Below, in pieces: positions 1 to 11,241 of a stretch of 64,000 nucleotides of DNA. The position numbers and the translations under genes are program-made. Position 1 is the first letter of the stretch, and each line of letters opens with the position of its first letter. The notes below the pieces were generated by a model. It searched no databases. It was not told the DNA's origin and was given only the letters and a program-made list of their open reading frames with translations. The stretch is from assembly GCA_033398695.1 (NCBI GenBank), contig CM065817.1, positions 31,506,231-31,570,230 on the forward strand, given 5' to 3'. The stretch comes from Orobanche coerulescens. Its lineage: Eukaryota; Streptophyta; Magnoliopsida; Lamiales; Orobanchaceae.

Positions 1-280
1 CATAATGCCAAGATCTTGTTCAATGGTGCAAGCATAGAATTACGAGCTAACGTACCTAGGAAACTAGAAAATTTATCCAAAGTCTCCTTATCGGGACCAA
101 TAGGCTCCCCCTTTCATTTAAAATGATAGGTTTACGCGATCGAATGTCCATTCATGGACATCTTTGCCTGAGTTGGCCCTCTAGTTCGCTTTATCTTTGG
201 TCTTGAAGGCTCTGCAATTAGGTTACAAACCTTGATTACTAAATATAAATGTGTGGTTTAAAGTGCATCAGAATTATATA

Positions 281-658
281 TTAATATTTGACGCGTAAAT
301 AATTAGCAATGTAGTTTTTACCTTCCTGGTCTTGGTCAATTACTGGATCAAATTCCATCTCCAGTTGATCATCATTACCAATATGCACTCCATCACTGCA
401 ATCAACACCTTCTTCTCTTTCTACTACTAAACCACATTCACTTAAACTCATAGAATTGTCATACTCTTCCCCTGATACATGTCCAAGTGGTTGTGAATCA
501 CTTCTACGTATTACGGGGGTGCTAGAGCGCTTATATTTTGCAGTTAGCAATTCTTGATTACGGAGACAAAGTTTACGTACCAATGCATCACTTTGTTTCC
601 CTCTCAATTCTTTTTCTCTTAACTTTGCTTTAAGTGCAAATAAGCGCTCATTGACCAC
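281..658 (-). CDS. Hypothetical CACTA-1 ORF, 125 residues
   Basis: The reading is open from an ATG at 658 to a stop at 281. The N-terminal third is strongly basic and probably helical (ERLFALKAKLREKELRGKQ). The C-terminal half is acidic (SECGLVVEREEGVDC, DDQLEMEFDPVIDQDQEGK). It lies downstream of the transposase in the same orientation and is likely the last exon of the element's accessory protein. I recognise no domain. The stretch may be only one exon, because intron-like AT-rich DNA follows on both sides. Confidence 0.4.
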   Translation of the reverse strand: MVNERLFALKAKLREKELRGKQSDALVRKLCLRNQELLTAKYKRSSTPVIRRSDSQPLGHVSGEEYDNSMSLSECGLVVEREEGVDCSDGVHIGNDDQLEMEFDPVIDQDQEGKNYIANYLRVKY

Positions 659-1084
659 AGGGCAATGATTACCTTCTGTTGTTGTGCATTATGTTGGACA
701 TCGACCTCTTTCTCTTGTTGTCTTTGTAAGGATAACTTTCTTTGTGTAGAAGACTTTCCTAATCTCACTTGATCGGATATGGACAAACCCCCTTTGTTTT
801 GTCAGTGCGATAGTGGTGTACCTTCTTTGGAGATTTGCTTCACTAGAAACCATTCTCTTTTGTTTAATTTGATCTGTGAACTCTGCTTTGTTTGGTTTGT
901 GCTACAACTTCATTTGTGGCACATTTTCCAAGCATCTGTTCTTGTTATTTGAATGGCGCATCTTCACTAAATCGGACATTGCTATGGAAGAAGTATTTGA
1001 AACCTTAAAACATTTAACAATGACAATTATTACGGATATACACAAAAAGTAGCAATTAAGTGAGGAAGAAAAGAGGAAAAAGTT

Positions 1085-1494
1085 TCACAAATGCCATAAC
1101 ATAAAGAACGACCTTCTTTGAGCGAGAGCGCATGCAGTGTTAATCATTGGCTCATTTTCGTCTTCACTTGAGTTGAGTTCGGCATTTCCGGTCGGTGTGT
1201 ACTCGTCATTATCGTTCTTTGAATTAGGCTTTGAATGCATCTTACTTATCTTCTTGGAAGTCTTGTTTAAGCGGCTCATCACATTAGCCGCTTTTTGAGC
1301 CCATATTCTTCCATTTTCGGTCTATTTTCTTCTATCCTTTTTGCCTTATTTTCTCGTAAGATGCCATCTAAATACCTGTAATAGAAAAACAAAAGCCACA
1401 CAATCATAGGCAATAATCGAGCCATACAATCGGGATCAACAAACAATAGCATATAAAAGACATTTAATATGGAATGATGACACCGAGTTACCAC
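1085..1494 (-). pseudogene. Remnant of a CACTA accessory ORF
   Basis: Two adjoining pieces lie just downstream of the transposase: 1279-1494, ending in RENKAKRIEENRPKMEEYGL, and 1085-1282, starting MMSRLNKTSKKISKM and carrying an acidic STGNAELNSSEDENE-like stretch. The R..NK.+...N..+M...GL pattern is common in the second protein of plant En/Spm elements. The pieces overlap in different frames, so a frameshift or an unrecognised splice separates them. I assign it to the element by position and composition, not by a diagnostic domain. Confidence 0.45.
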
Positions 1495-1860
1495 GCCTTG
1501 TCACTAAAATCGGGAGAACAAAAAAGAAAGTTGGAGATTCATGATCCAAAGTAGAAAGTAGATTAAAGTTCGATATTTCCCGATGTGACATCTACCACAC
1601 AAACATAAGAATAAATTACTAAAGTACTTGAAGCTATAACAATAAATGTAACCATACACGCCTTGTGACTAAAGTCGGAGAATAAAAAAAAGGAAAGATG
1701 GAGATTCATGATCCAAAGTAGAGAATAGATTAAAGTACGATGTTTCACGGTAAGAACATAAACCACACAAACATAAGAATAAATTACTAAAGTTCCCTTC
1801 CGTAGACAAAAAAAAAAATTACTAAAGTTTGTAGCTATAACAATAAATATAATCAGTAGC

Positions 1861-2644
1861 ACGTTAGTTCGTTGGTTCCATCAATCGATCTGTTTCATCA
1901 ACATCGGAACTATTTTCATTCCTCTCAGTGTTTTGATGCACGTCAACTCTTTCGGAAACACCTTCTCTGCACAACCTTATATCATCATCATTAACCGTAG
2001 CTTGATTTTGGATCTCGACACGTTCACGAAGTCTGTTCATATATGTATCTTCATATTGCCCCTCAGCATATTCAAAGTCTCGTGGCAACATTTGATTCAC
2101 ATGGTGCCAATCTGTGTCAACACCATCTTCCATGTAGAAAACTTGATGAACTTGTGATGCCAAGACGAATCGGTCATCTTTAGAACACAATTTACTAAAA
2201 TTCACACGACTTAGACCAAGATCGTCTACTTCTGTATGAAACCAATCACACTCAAATAGCACGACACTAAATACGCTCCAATAATCTATCTCAATTATTG
2301 ATCTTATAACCCCATAGTAAGTGACATTACCAAGAACAGGATTAAGATCCTTACTACTAGCAAAGCTTGGAGTTAAAGGCGATAATGAAACTCCACTATT
2401 CTGCGTTTTGCATTTCTCATCGTGCTCTTTTGTGTAGAACTTGTAACCATTACAGAAATATCCAGTATATCTCCTTGCAATACTGGAAGGACCCAATGCT
2501 AACCACTTAATGTAGTCAGGGGCATTATCCAACTCAACCTTTTCTTTGAACCAACTCATAAATTCATTGCTATGTTTTTGCGCCTCCGTCCACCTTCTCT
2601 TCCTTTTACTTCTCGACTTCTTTTTTACAAACTGTTCATGTTCC
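1861..2644 (-). pseudogene. DUF4216 segment of CACTA transposase
   Basis: After the 2645-2729 intron the frame reads through a basic segment (KKKSRSKRKRRW) into SWFKEKV, then a long open stretch at 1864-2559. This contains TYYGVIRSIIEIDYW, VLFECDWFH and FVLASQVHQVFYMED, the pattern of DUF4216, the C-terminal domain of many CACTA transposases. The tail is acidic and polar and ends at a stop near 1864. This 231-residue stretch is the best-preserved part of CACTA-1. I see no catalytic residues, and the domain's biochemical role is not known to me. Confidence 0.8.
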
Positions 2645-2729
2645 CTACATTTACAACAACAATAAAATAAGAAAGTAAAACATAAAACTAGTCAGTTGAT
2701 CATATACAAAAAAAAATACAAAAATTTAC

Positions 2730-3430
2730 TTGATGTAATTCTCAACCTGCTCATTGTCACAATTGAACAGAACATATCGATGCGCTAAAACCTTTATGTC
2801 CGAATCCAGAGTATATGCCTTCCCTTGCTTTCTTCCTTTCTTCTTCCTCCCAAGAGGATAGCCTATCTTAGGAAACAAAGGTGATTCCTCGGCAACTGTG
2901 TCGACACTGGCCGTTCGATTACTCGATTGAGATTTTGGGATCGCTTACTTGCACCATCATGCAAATATCTAGAGCGAATATCAAGCACTCTTCCGCTAAA
3001 TAACCTTACGCAATGGAAGCCTCTGCGGCATCTATTTTTAACATATGATTTCAGCTTTCCAAGGTATCTCTCTATAGGGTACATCCACCAATCACAGACG
3101 GGGCCACCAAGTTTTATTTCATTGACCAAATGTATCGGTAGGTGGACCATGATGTCAAAAAAGACGGTGGAAATATTCTTTCAAGCTCACAAACAATCTC
3201 GAAATTTCAACTTGGAGACGATCCAAATCATTTCGATTGATGACTCTTTTACAAATAGATCGAAAGAAGCCACTCGGTCTAATAAGAGGTAAAGCGACAT
3301 GTTTTGGCGAGTGTTTCTAACAAAATTGGAAGTAAATATTGCATCATAATATGCGCATCATGGCTCTTATACCACGATATTTTCCCTCCTTCACTTGCAC
3401 ACACCTTGATATATTAGATGCACAACCCTT
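2730..3430 (-). pseudogene. DUF4218 segment of CACTA transposase
   Basis: The segment at 2863-3150 reads MVHLPIHLVNEIKLGGPVCD followed by WWMYPIERYLGKLKSYVKNR, the hallmark of DUF4218, which normally follows tnp2 in plant En/Spm transposases. The frame extends in pieces to 2730 through a basic stretch (LGRKKKGRKQGKAYT) and a NCDNEQVENYI motif. A canonical intron follows: GT at 2729/2728 and AG at 2646/2645. Splicing there joins AA to GGAACATG and continues the frame into the next domain. Upstream, 3151-3430 is too decayed to read as one frame. Confidence 0.82.
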
Positions 3431-3438
3431 TGGTAACT

Positions 3439-5287
3439 TCACCTTTTAATAACAACTGCAGAATATACTCTTCTCCTCTTTTGACATTGAAAATGATGCC
3501 TTGGGTAGCAACACATACCGATCATCACACGAAGCTTGAGGATGTAATTACGGCGAATCCCCATTTGTTTCAAATCTAATCGAGCATTATTATGATCTTT
3601 GGATTTTCCAGGAATACTTAACAAAGTTGCAAGCACACTATCGCATATATTTTTTTCTATATGCATGACATCCAAATGATGGCGACACCTAATATCTTTC
3701 CAGTATGGCAAACAGTGAAAGATGGAAGACTTTCTCCACGGACACTCATCATGTTTCTTCTTTGGTTGTAACTTCCCAAAACTATTTTCCCAATTTTTCA
3801 GCAACTCTAAAATCTCGGACCCTGTTAAAGGTTCCGGAGCAGCCCTCTCCTCTGTCTCTCCGTCAAACGCCTTAGTATCATAGCGCCAAGGATGATCAGC
3901 TTCTAAAAACCGACGATTACCCAAATAACATGACTTGTTACTATTACTCAACGATCGATGGTCAGTTTCATAATGACAATGGGGACAAGCAAATTTCCCT
4001 TTGGTACTCCAACCAGACAACATTGCATATCCTGGAAAATCGCTTGTCGTTGATCTTAATGCCGCATGCATTACGAAGGTGCAGTTCTTCGATGAGTCAT
4101 AGGTGTCTAACCCATTAAACCATAGATCTTTCGGCTCTTCTACTAATGGTTGAAGGTAGACATCAATGTCATTACGGAGAGTCAGGCCCTGGAATAAGCA
4201 AAGAAAGCATCAGAACTCGACTTCATGAACAACCAGGTGGTAAGTTATAATTCATTAAAACAACGTGCCATGTACTATGTTGTGTGCTCATAGTTCGAAA
4301 GGGATTAAATCCATCACTTGCAAGACCCAAACGAACATTGCGTGCTTCACTTGAAAGTTTGGGTATAGTTGATCAAATTCTTGCCAATCGTCACCATCGC
4401 CAGGATGCCTCGGTAGCCCATCTTTTTCTCTTTTTCATCATGCCACCTCATTAGCTCTGCTTTGAGCACATGTACATCCTCTGAAGCCTAGTTTTAAGAG
4501 GAAAATGCCAAACAACTTTAGCGAGGCTGGACGACCACTTTCGGTTTGATGATTTTCATTATTTTACGGGTTTCTAACCTCTTTCTCTTTCCACCTTGGT
4601 GCATGACACACATGACATAATGTATCATCGAATGCTCCTTCCAATATAACATACAATCATTACGGCATGCATCAATTTTGGCGTAATGAAGGCTAAATCT
4701 TTCACTACTTTCTTTGCTTCATAAAAAGATCTTGGCAACTTAGCTTCGCAATAGCTCCCGAATCAACTCCAACAAATCTGAAAATGCGGTATTACTTATT
4801 CCATGAGTGCACTTCAATAGGTACATGCGAATGATAAATGACACTTTGAAAATGTTTTGCAACCGAGGAGCAGTTCTGTTTCCCATCTTCAACCAACTTA
4901 TAAAACCTTTTAGCCTCTGCATTTGGTTGATCTCCAACCCCTTCATGGTTGTTCGGTAACCTTTCGCCACATCCCTATGAATTTCGTACAATAACCGACC
5001 AAGATCATCATGAGTGTCATGTGTATTATCTTTAGCCAACCCCTCTAAAGCGCGTCGGGGTATACTATTGTCATTGCAATACCAGTCTTGGTGCCCGGCT
5101 CAATCCCATTAGCTATCAAATGATTGAAAACTGTCTCTCTACGATGCCAGAAACGATGATAACATTCCTTACAAGGACAAGTAATTTGATCTCCTATTGC
5201 GCGTGTTGCAAATGCTTTATTTAAATAAGCTTCCACACCTTTTTCATACTCATTACTAGATTGTAGGAAATTGGTCCAACTACTCAT
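3439..5287 (-). pseudogene. En/Spm tnp2-type transposase, broken
   Basis: The reading starts at the ATG at 5287. The first segment (5045-5287) is the transposase-associated domain: an N-terminal MSSWTNF motif, then CPCKEC with a following H, a zinc-binding pattern. A frameshift near 5040 leads to 4740-5039, and degraded codons with a readable CHVCHAPRWK-like tnp2 motif follow. The block at 3439-4071 is the tnp2 core, with GYAMLSGWSTKGKFACPHC, then CLPYWKD and LDVMHIEKNICDSVL, the motif around a catalytic aspartate region. In an active element this protein binds the ends and catalyses excision. Here at least three frame breaks separate the pieces. Family identity is very secure; exact exon limits are not. 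Confidence 0.9.
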
Positions 5288-5567
5288 TTCGTCACCTTTA
5301 TCAAGGTATAAGAAATTTGTTCTTAGGGATTAAAAACATTAAGATATAATTAAATGATATGTTTAAAATAGGAAATAAAAGTATAAATAACTATGTACAG
5401 TTTAGTTACATGAATTTTATTATACATCAGTTGGGAAAAAAATTATCATTATTATAAGTCAGTTGGGAAAAAAATTCATTTTCACATACAAGTTTCAGAT
5501 TTTTTCAACAACATAAATATACCTTAACAAATAAATTGTTCACATATTTTGAGACACAAAAGAGTGC

Positions 5568-5964
5568 GGCAAAGGATAATTCAAAATCCACGAGTTCTAG
5601 AGCTCATATACTATTGGCTCTAATACTTTGTTTTGCAACATTATCCATCAGGAACCTATATCTGGAAATGCAAGGAGAAGCTCCAAGAGTGGCATGGCAC
5701 ATGATGATTACAAGAAACATTGCTCCTCCCAAGTTCATGTTTATAACTTGTTTGGCTATTATGAAAAGACTCTCTACCTGTGATCATTTGGTGAAGTTTG
5801 GTGTTCAATGTGAGCAAGAATGTTGTCTCTGTTTACAAGAAAATGAGTCCCATAACCATTTGTTCTTTAAGTGTTCTTTCTCTTCGATGGTGTGGAGGCA
5901 AATTGCTGATTGGTGTGGGTTTCATACTCATGTATATGAATGGCGGGATGAGTGGAATATATGA
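5568..5964 (+). pseudogene. LINE reverse transcriptase C-terminus, zf-RVT domain
   Basis: The translated block reads APPKFMFITCLAIMKRLST, then CCLCLQENESHNHLFFKCSF and WRQIADWCGF. This is the zinc-binding region at the extreme C-terminus of plant LINE ORF2: C-x2-C, then H-x3-H-x4-C, then a conserved tryptophan. No start codon of its own is expected because the upstream polymerase was lost by 5' truncation. The 3' UTR follows to the A tract at 6266-6272. Confidence 0.85.
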
Positions 5965-6268
5965 AGACCCAATACACAACCAAATCGTAAATAGTTCCTT
6001 CTGATTGGTTTTGTCCACAATGGTGTATTGGCTTTGGAAAGAGAGAAATAGAAGAAAGTTTTGTGATGAGAGTAGTCCAGTGGAAAGAGTGGTAAGGCAA
6101 TGTCAATTATCCATTGCCACCGTAGGGATCAATATGGCAAAGCGATGCGATTTGAAGTCATAGAGGTTAGAGTAGATGATAGAATTGAGTAGTTTGTTGG
6201 ATTGTTGGTTGTATAGCTTTGCTTACAATGCTTCACTTGGTAATAAAATCATTCTAATTACCCCCAAA
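5568..6268 (+). mobile_element. LINE (non-LTR) fragment inside CACTA-1
   Basis: The insertion is bounded by a direct duplication AAAAGAGTGC at 5558-5567 and 6269-6278. It ends in a short A tract after TAATAAAATCATTC, as expected of target-primed reverse transcription. Only the last 0.7 kb of a LINE is present, so the copy is strongly 5'-truncated. It lies on the strand opposite to the CACTA transposase, in the element's 5' non-coding part. Confidence 0.85.
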
Positions 6269-6278
6269 AAAAGAGTGC

Positions 6279-7379
6279 ATCAAATAATTTTATGATGCCG
6301 TATATAAGTAACATAAATGTACTACAAATCATGACAACTATTTTAAAACAAGAGATTAAAGTTAGGGCGACAACTAAAAATGAAAACGGAACGACTTTGT
6401 ATATAAAATATAACAAATTTCATTACAACTTAAACACGTTCCTCAACTATACCATACATAAATCTAAACCAGATTAGGTCATATCAATTTCTCAGTCTAA
6501 TAAGCATCAAACTATTAAGAGCAATTCATTAAACCAAATTTCTAAATTTAAACAAGTCCAACAAGAGAATCAATTTCTACACAAGAATAAAAATCAAAAC
6601 TGATAAAAAATGAGCAACAAAAACATAAGTTACATAACATAACATACCTTACTAACGTCTGGATTCAACAACCGCAGCAACGACCGAGCTACTGAATCCT
6701 AACCACGTGAATTGCGACCTTGAATCAAAAAAAAGCAGAAAACTAACCATCTGCGACAACTTCAATCGACACCAACAACAACAATTAACAAAACACTAAA
6801 TAATAATACCAATGCTAATAACAACATCAACTCGGGTTTACAATTTCAATCGAATATTCATAATTAGTGTTAAAAATTAAAACATAAATTCATACAAATT
6901 GAAAAAGTACGAAAAAGAGGATGAGGATTAGGCAAAAAATATTGAAACTTACAAAGATAGTGTCGATTAAGAGAGGGAATTCACTTAATCCCCATTTTTT
7001 CTTCACAGGTCGATTAAGAGTTCACCGTGGAGTAGGGCATGCGGTGCATGGAAAATTGTATTCTTTTTGTTTTTATTTCTGTTGTTTTAGAATAGGGATT
7101 GTTTTTGTTCCTTTTGTTTTAGAAGATGGTATTTTTTTTATTCCTTTTGTTTTTGTATATAGGGTAGTTTTTATTATTAATTAGGTTGATATACTAAAGC
7201 AATTAATTAGATGGACTAAATTTCACTAAAATTTTTGCCGCCCAAAATTCTTATCAATTCTTAATTAATTAGTTTTTGTATACACAAAATTTCACTAAAA
7301 TATTTAAACCTTCATTATTAGAGCTAAAATAAGTAAAAGTGAAATAATTTAAATTTCTATGAATATCGAATAAAATTGA
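6279..7379. other. CACTA-1 5' non-coding region, no gene seen
   Basis: This is about 1.1 kb of AT-rich DNA between the LINE and the subterminal repeats. Small open frames occur (for example at 6921-7184 plus), but they are low-complexity and match nothing I recognise. By position it should hold the promoter and 5' UTR of the transposase on the minus strand, but I could not pick out a convincing TATA box. Confidence 0.5.
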
Positions 7380-7700
7380 TACCTTAAAATGTTATTATTC
7401 TTAATATGTTACATAAAGTGATACATAAAGGTAAATCGAATTTCAATATAAACGATGTAACACAAAATAGTGATACCTTTAAATGTTACTAATTTTTAAA
7501 GTGTTACGTTAAGTGATACATAAAAGTAAATTGAATATGTAACACAAAAAAATAATACCTTAAAATGTTATCTATTTTTAAAGTGTTACATTAAGTGATA
7601 CATAAAGGTAAATTGAATATGGAACACAAAAAAGTGATACCTTAAAATGTTACATATTTTAAAAGTGTTACATTAAGTGATACATAATAATAAAGTGCTA
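7380..7700 (-). repeat. CACTA-1 subterminal tandem repeats
   Basis: Roughly 85-bp units are repeated three to four times. They share the blocks GATACCTTAAAATGTTA, AAAGTGTTACATTAAGTGAT, ACATAAAGGTAAATTGAA and TGTAACACAAAA. In En/Spm elements the subterminal repeats are binding sites for the accessory transposition protein; I infer that role here from position, 80-400 bp inside the CACTA end. Confidence 0.75.
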
Positions 7701-7781
7701 CATAATTGTTACCTATACATTCACCAATTTTTAATTATTAAAAGTGGTACCTTTGGGTGTTACATATTCTCACTTTTCTAC

Positions 7782-7786
7782 TAGTG
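7782..7786 (-). other. CACTA-1 terminal inverted repeat end
   Basis: TAGTG on the plus strand reads CACTA on the minus strand and opens the sequence CACTAGTAGAAAAGTGAG. The candidate target duplication just outside is GGA (7787-7789). Its partner is outside the window. Confidence 0.8.
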
Positions 7787-7808
7787 GGAAGTCTTAAATA
7801 CAGTAAGT

Positions 7809-8890
7809 TGATGTGGATACAGCAACTCGATATACAAAGTATACTTAAATAATCATAGTAATTAAAACAAGTAAGGCAGAAGGTAAATAACGCAGTATTT
7901 AAAGTGGTTCGAGGTAAACCCCTCTACGTCCACTGGTCCTCCACACAGGAGTAAAAACTTTATTATAATTACTGCGTACACAACGACGTAATTATAACAA
8001 CATGCAATCAATATATCGTTCACACAGATTGATATAAAGATCTTAGCTTCAACCGTTCACACAGATTGGTTTGAGCTAACACTTGACTGGCTTCTTCACA
8101 CACAGTTCTGAAGCTTCGTCTTCTTCGATGCAATTCCTTCACACACAGTTCCGGAGTAGCAAACATTACTCAGTCCACACAGGGCTGATCTGGGTTTGTT
8201 CAAAGATAGAACAGGATATGAATAACAGCTTTGACTTTCTGAGCTTCTAGCTGATGATGTGTTCAAGTTGTTGAGCACTGTATATCTCTTTGATCTGAAT
8301 AGCAGTGAGCTTTGGAGATATGTTTTTTCTCTGATGTATATTATAATAGCTTTGTCACTTGGTAACTGATCTTCAATGTCTTGATGAAATATATTTAGTC
8401 TTCTGAAAATATATCCGTTGAGATAAATCCGTTGAGCAAGATTCCATTCCAAAGGGATGAAAAGCACTATACGGATTTTGCGGGATATTGAAGATTTGTT
8501 TGACTTACAGTATTTAAATACTTTATCCTTTAGTATTTAAATATTTCTTTATCAACGGGACTTGATTTCTAGTGGGAACTGAAGATTCCTTCTTTATCTT
8601 GTTGAGAGAAGTATGGAAGATCACTGTATTGACAATTTGAGACAGCTTCCGTACTTGGTCTTTATGAGACTTCTTTGCTGTACTGAAAGGTTCCACTGTA
8701 TGCTGGATCTATGACAGGTTTTCGATACAGGTTGACACTTTAGCTTTTCGATACAGTTTCCTTACTGTATTCTGGATTGGCTTATTGTCAAAACATCTTA
8801 ACACAACATCTCGATACAGTTTCCTTACTGTTTTGATACCGGACATTGTTATCCTAACAATTTCGATACAGGGTATTTGTTATCCCAACA
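7809..8890 (-). repeat. LTR-B, solo LTR or LTR fragment, probably copia
   Basis: On the minus strand this 1082-bp unit starts TGTTGGGATAACAA and ends GTATCCACATCA, giving TG...CA ends. It contains a sequence typical of copia LTRs downstream of the start site (ACGTAGAGGGGTTTACCTCG, then AACCAC). A TATA-like ATTTAAATAC lies near 8510-8525. No primer-binding site or polypurine tract adjoins it. The flanks TAAGT and AGATT do not match, so the insertion is not demonstrated by a duplication. Confidence 0.6.
8715..8875 (-). promoter_or_regulatory. Direct repeats of CTGTATCGA in the U3 of LTR-B
   Basis: TCGATACAG (plus strand) occurs four times, near 8718, 8747, 8812 and 8863; two copies extend to TCGATACAGTTTCCTTACTG. 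They lie upstream, in LTR orientation, of the AT-rich putative TATA region. They are direct repeats rather than palindromes. A regulatory role is inferred only. Confidence 0.5.
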
Positions 8891-9062
8891 AGATTGTAAC
8901 GGTATCCCTAAGATCGATAGAAGACGAGGTGTAGAGGTTGATCTTAAGCCTATAGAAAAATATACGGAGAGAGGACGTAGGCACGTTTGGCCGAACCTTT
9001 ATAAATCTTATGTCATTTACTTTCCGCAAGTTAATTACGCTTCCGCAACGGAAAAGAGTTTG
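8891..9062 (+). repeat. Copia LTR scrap (R-U5 side), related to Sire-G LTR
   Basis: Around 8925-9058 this piece parallels the 3' half of the Sire-G LTR (41755-41935). Shared blocks include AGAGAGGACGTAGGC, GCCGAACCT, TATAAATC and CTTCCGCAAC, in the same order. Similarity is clearly lower than between the Sire-G LTRs, so this is an older relative. An open frame over it (8877-9290) is not considered a gene. Confidence 0.6.
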
Positions 9063-9173
9063 AAAACTCTACTCCGCGATATTATCCAACATTCTAATTG
9101 GGGTGCCAATTACCCAACAGCCTTTTGCTTTGCCGACTATGACTTCCTGTCTGTAGTGGTATATGTGTATTGT

Positions 9174-9900
9174 TCACGTATATGTGCAATAGACATTGAA
9201 ACAAATATTATGGGATACTCCTTTACCATCTATAGGATGTTTTACAGATACAAGTTGAGGAGAGCTGACGATGATCTTTTGAAAGCATAGTTGATACACA
9301 TATATGTAGGTCGTCCAGTTTTGTGATCTTCTAACTTGTGATTTTTTGCCAAGATTGACTCTACACCTCCACATGTGATTGTTTTGGACATAACAGACAA
9401 TCCATCTCGTTTCATTAGGGTGATCTACCATGAAGTCCAACGACTTCTTCATATGGTATTCTTGTATGCATAGTTAGGCATTTCTTTTGAGGGAAATTCC
9501 ACTCCCATTTGTAGGTTGTCAGTGTCTTCAACTAGGTACAATTTGTTCCGAGATATAGAGTGGACAAACTCATCATCAAAGTCGCCTATATAGTCAGAGG
9601 CCACATCACGGAAGTGCAAGGAGGTTTCAGAATAATGAACGGTTGTTGACAGACGCACATCAGGTTCTCTATCCTCATCATCATTGGCAACATGTCGCTC
9701 AAGAAGGTTTCTTTATTTTAACTAAAATCACTGACTTCTTCATTGTGGAGACGAGCTTGAATACTACTAGGAAAATAATTATCTAGGTTTTCTTGAACCA
9801 ATCGGGTGTTAAGATCAATTCTCTCAGAGGAAGGTGCCGAGTGATGTGTTGATGATGAGGGTATGGCATGATAGTGGGGTTGTGTTTTAGTAACGGGTGT
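9174..9900 (-). pseudogene. Mutator-like transposase N-terminal remnant
   Basis: On the minus strand, LQMGVEFPSKE is followed after a frame break by MKKSLDFMVDHPNETRWIVC and NHMWRCRVNLGKK. This matches the layout of the MuDR N-terminal DNA-binding domain: a GM-F-SKE start, then C...WR cysteine/tryptophan motifs. An acidic lead-in (SDYIGDFDDEF) is also usual. No catalytic DDE or SWIM zinc finger is visible, so only the N-terminal part survives. Frameshifts occur near 9450 and 9715. Confidence 0.5.
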
Positions 9901-10119
9901 GAAGAGGGTATGGTGCAGTGATGCAGAAGAGCGAAAACTTTCTCGCTTTTCAATCTTCTTTTCGCTCTTCTGTATTTCTAGTTTTCTTCTTTGTCTTCCC
10001 AATTCTCCTTTTCCATTTACGAGTGCCGAATGCGAGCGAACGATCAGTAACAAAAATGATTTGTACCGGCGAAGGCGTGCGAGAACGACGATGACAAATG
10101 CGATTGGTATTGACAAAAG
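9901..10119. other. Flank interrupted by Tekay-A, no gene identified
   Basis: These 219 bp lead up to the AAAAG duplication (10115-10119). The sequence resumes at 29878. Reading across the two flanks on the minus strand shows a short imperfect duplication (AATCGCNTTTGT...TTCTCGC), suggesting a low-complexity target. It may be the upstream part of the Mutator-like gene, but no domain is visible. Confidence 0.4.
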
Positions 10120-11241
10120 TGTAACACCCCCAAGTTGTTCAGGGTATATTACAGTGCCGTGAGCCCCGCCGTGGGACACACAAGGCTAAACATACACGGA
10201 CTATAAAACTTGACCGAGAAGGTCTACATATAATGAGAAGAAATACGATACAAAGGTATTCAAAAACATAACCAATGTATTCACAGACATTACATCACAA
10301 GTCAATACTTCGGCAAACACAGGCCGGAACTTCAAGGAAAGAGGAAAAACAATACTCGAGTATTCAATAACCAATCCAGTACAACAACACTGAATGGAAA
10401 GTTCAAAACATAACTGGAAGACCAACACAGTATCACACTTGCCCACCATCTTCATTCCGACCCGGTACCTGCCTGTCCGATCTTCTGGAACCTGAAATAC
10501 ATGAAACGTATTTCCCCCATAAAGGGGTTAGCCGTCGAATAGCTAGTGCAAGTATATCAAGTATGAAACACAATACTCCTCGACAATAAAGTAAATGTAA
10601 TCCGTCAATTCATCAATTCAAGACTAGTATTCCAGAATGACTAAAATCTTATGACGTATGTGAATGCCGTAAAAACGGTTCATTCATATCATACGCCGTT
10701 ACATGTAGGAATGCCGTCAAAACGGTTCGTTCGTTACATGCCAACAATACATATATGAATGCCGTAAAAACGGTTCGTTCATAATATGCCATTAATATAT
10801 CTATGAATGCCGTAAAAACGGTTCGTTCATATCATGCCATCAATTCCTCTTACTTTCAAAGTCGAGAACGCACAATCATAAATGTATACTTGCCTTTGAG
10901 ACATCGAGAAATCGAACGGAGGAAGGGTATGAGTTCGGTAGGTCCAAGAACGCGCTTCCGGCACCTAAACGATTCGCAAGGAGTATGATAATTACTCATC
11001 CATATTCAAACTACACGAAGGAACTCCCCAAACCCGTCTACGATTCATAAAGATATACGGATAATCAACTAAAGGTTGGAAAATCGTTCTAAATCTCACA
11101 AGTCCGAAAACGGCACAATCTAAACCATAAAATCGTAGGAAAGGTATACATACGGTATAGATACATCATAATCTCAAGGTTCTCAAGCTTCAAAGCGGTT
11201 AAAACGGACGAATCTACGAAAAACCCCAAAATTCCCAAAAG
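10120..11241 (-). repeat. Tekay-A LTR copy 1, truncated
   Basis: Starts TGTAACACCCCCAAGTTG (the U5 end on this strand) and parallels LTR copy 2 up to ATTCCCAAAAG. There it stops and is joined directly to a leader remnant. The whole U3, with TATA box and palindrome array, is missing. At 1122 bp it is 56% of the full length. The outer duplication AAAAG lies immediately left. Confidence 0.9.
10662..10832 (+). repeat. 47-bp tandem repeats with hairpin core, LTR copy 1
   Basis: Four copies of an AATGCCGTAAAAACGGTTCG unit are spaced about 47 bp apart, separated by AT-rich variable text. The core CCGTAAAAACGG is an inverted repeat with a 4-base loop. The same block recurs in LTR copy 2 (11795-11965) and copy 3 (28431-28600), in the transcribed part of the LTR. 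Confidence 0.85.

Larger units (their letters stand above)
1..7786 (-). mobile_element. CACTA-1, En/Spm-type DNA transposon (left end outside window)
   Basis: The minus strand begins at 7786 with CACTAGTAGAAAAGTG, the canonical CACTA terminus. It is followed inward by a subterminal tandem repeat block, then by tnp2 transposase, DUF4218 and DUF4216 coding blocks in the usual En/Spm order. The other terminus lies before position 1, so the 3-bp duplication cannot be checked. Coding regions carry frameshifts and stops, so the copy is probably dead. A LINE fragment is inserted between the 5' terminus and the transposase start. Confidence 0.88.

Noticed and set aside
8096..8467. 123-residue minus-strand frame in LTR-B
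   Set aside because: Lies entirely inside an LTR and reads as LTR leader repeats (Ser/Tyr/Leu-rich), not a protein family.
7809..8890. Complete insertion of LTR-B proven by duplication
   Set aside because: Flanking five-mers TAAGT and AGATT do not match, so only LTR-like ends are claimed.
8877..9290. 137-residue plus-strand frame
   Set aside because: Crosses the boundary of an LTR, a copia LTR scrap and the Mutator-like remnant; no recognisable domain.
10201..10455. 84-88 residue minus-strand frames repeated at 10201, 11339 and 27989
   Set aside because: They are chance frames in three copies of the Tekay-A LTR U5 region, not conserved by coding pressure.
10803..10988. 61-residue plus-strand frames duplicated at 10803 and 11936
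   Set aside because: Same LTR position in two copies, with no domain, opposite to the element's transcript.
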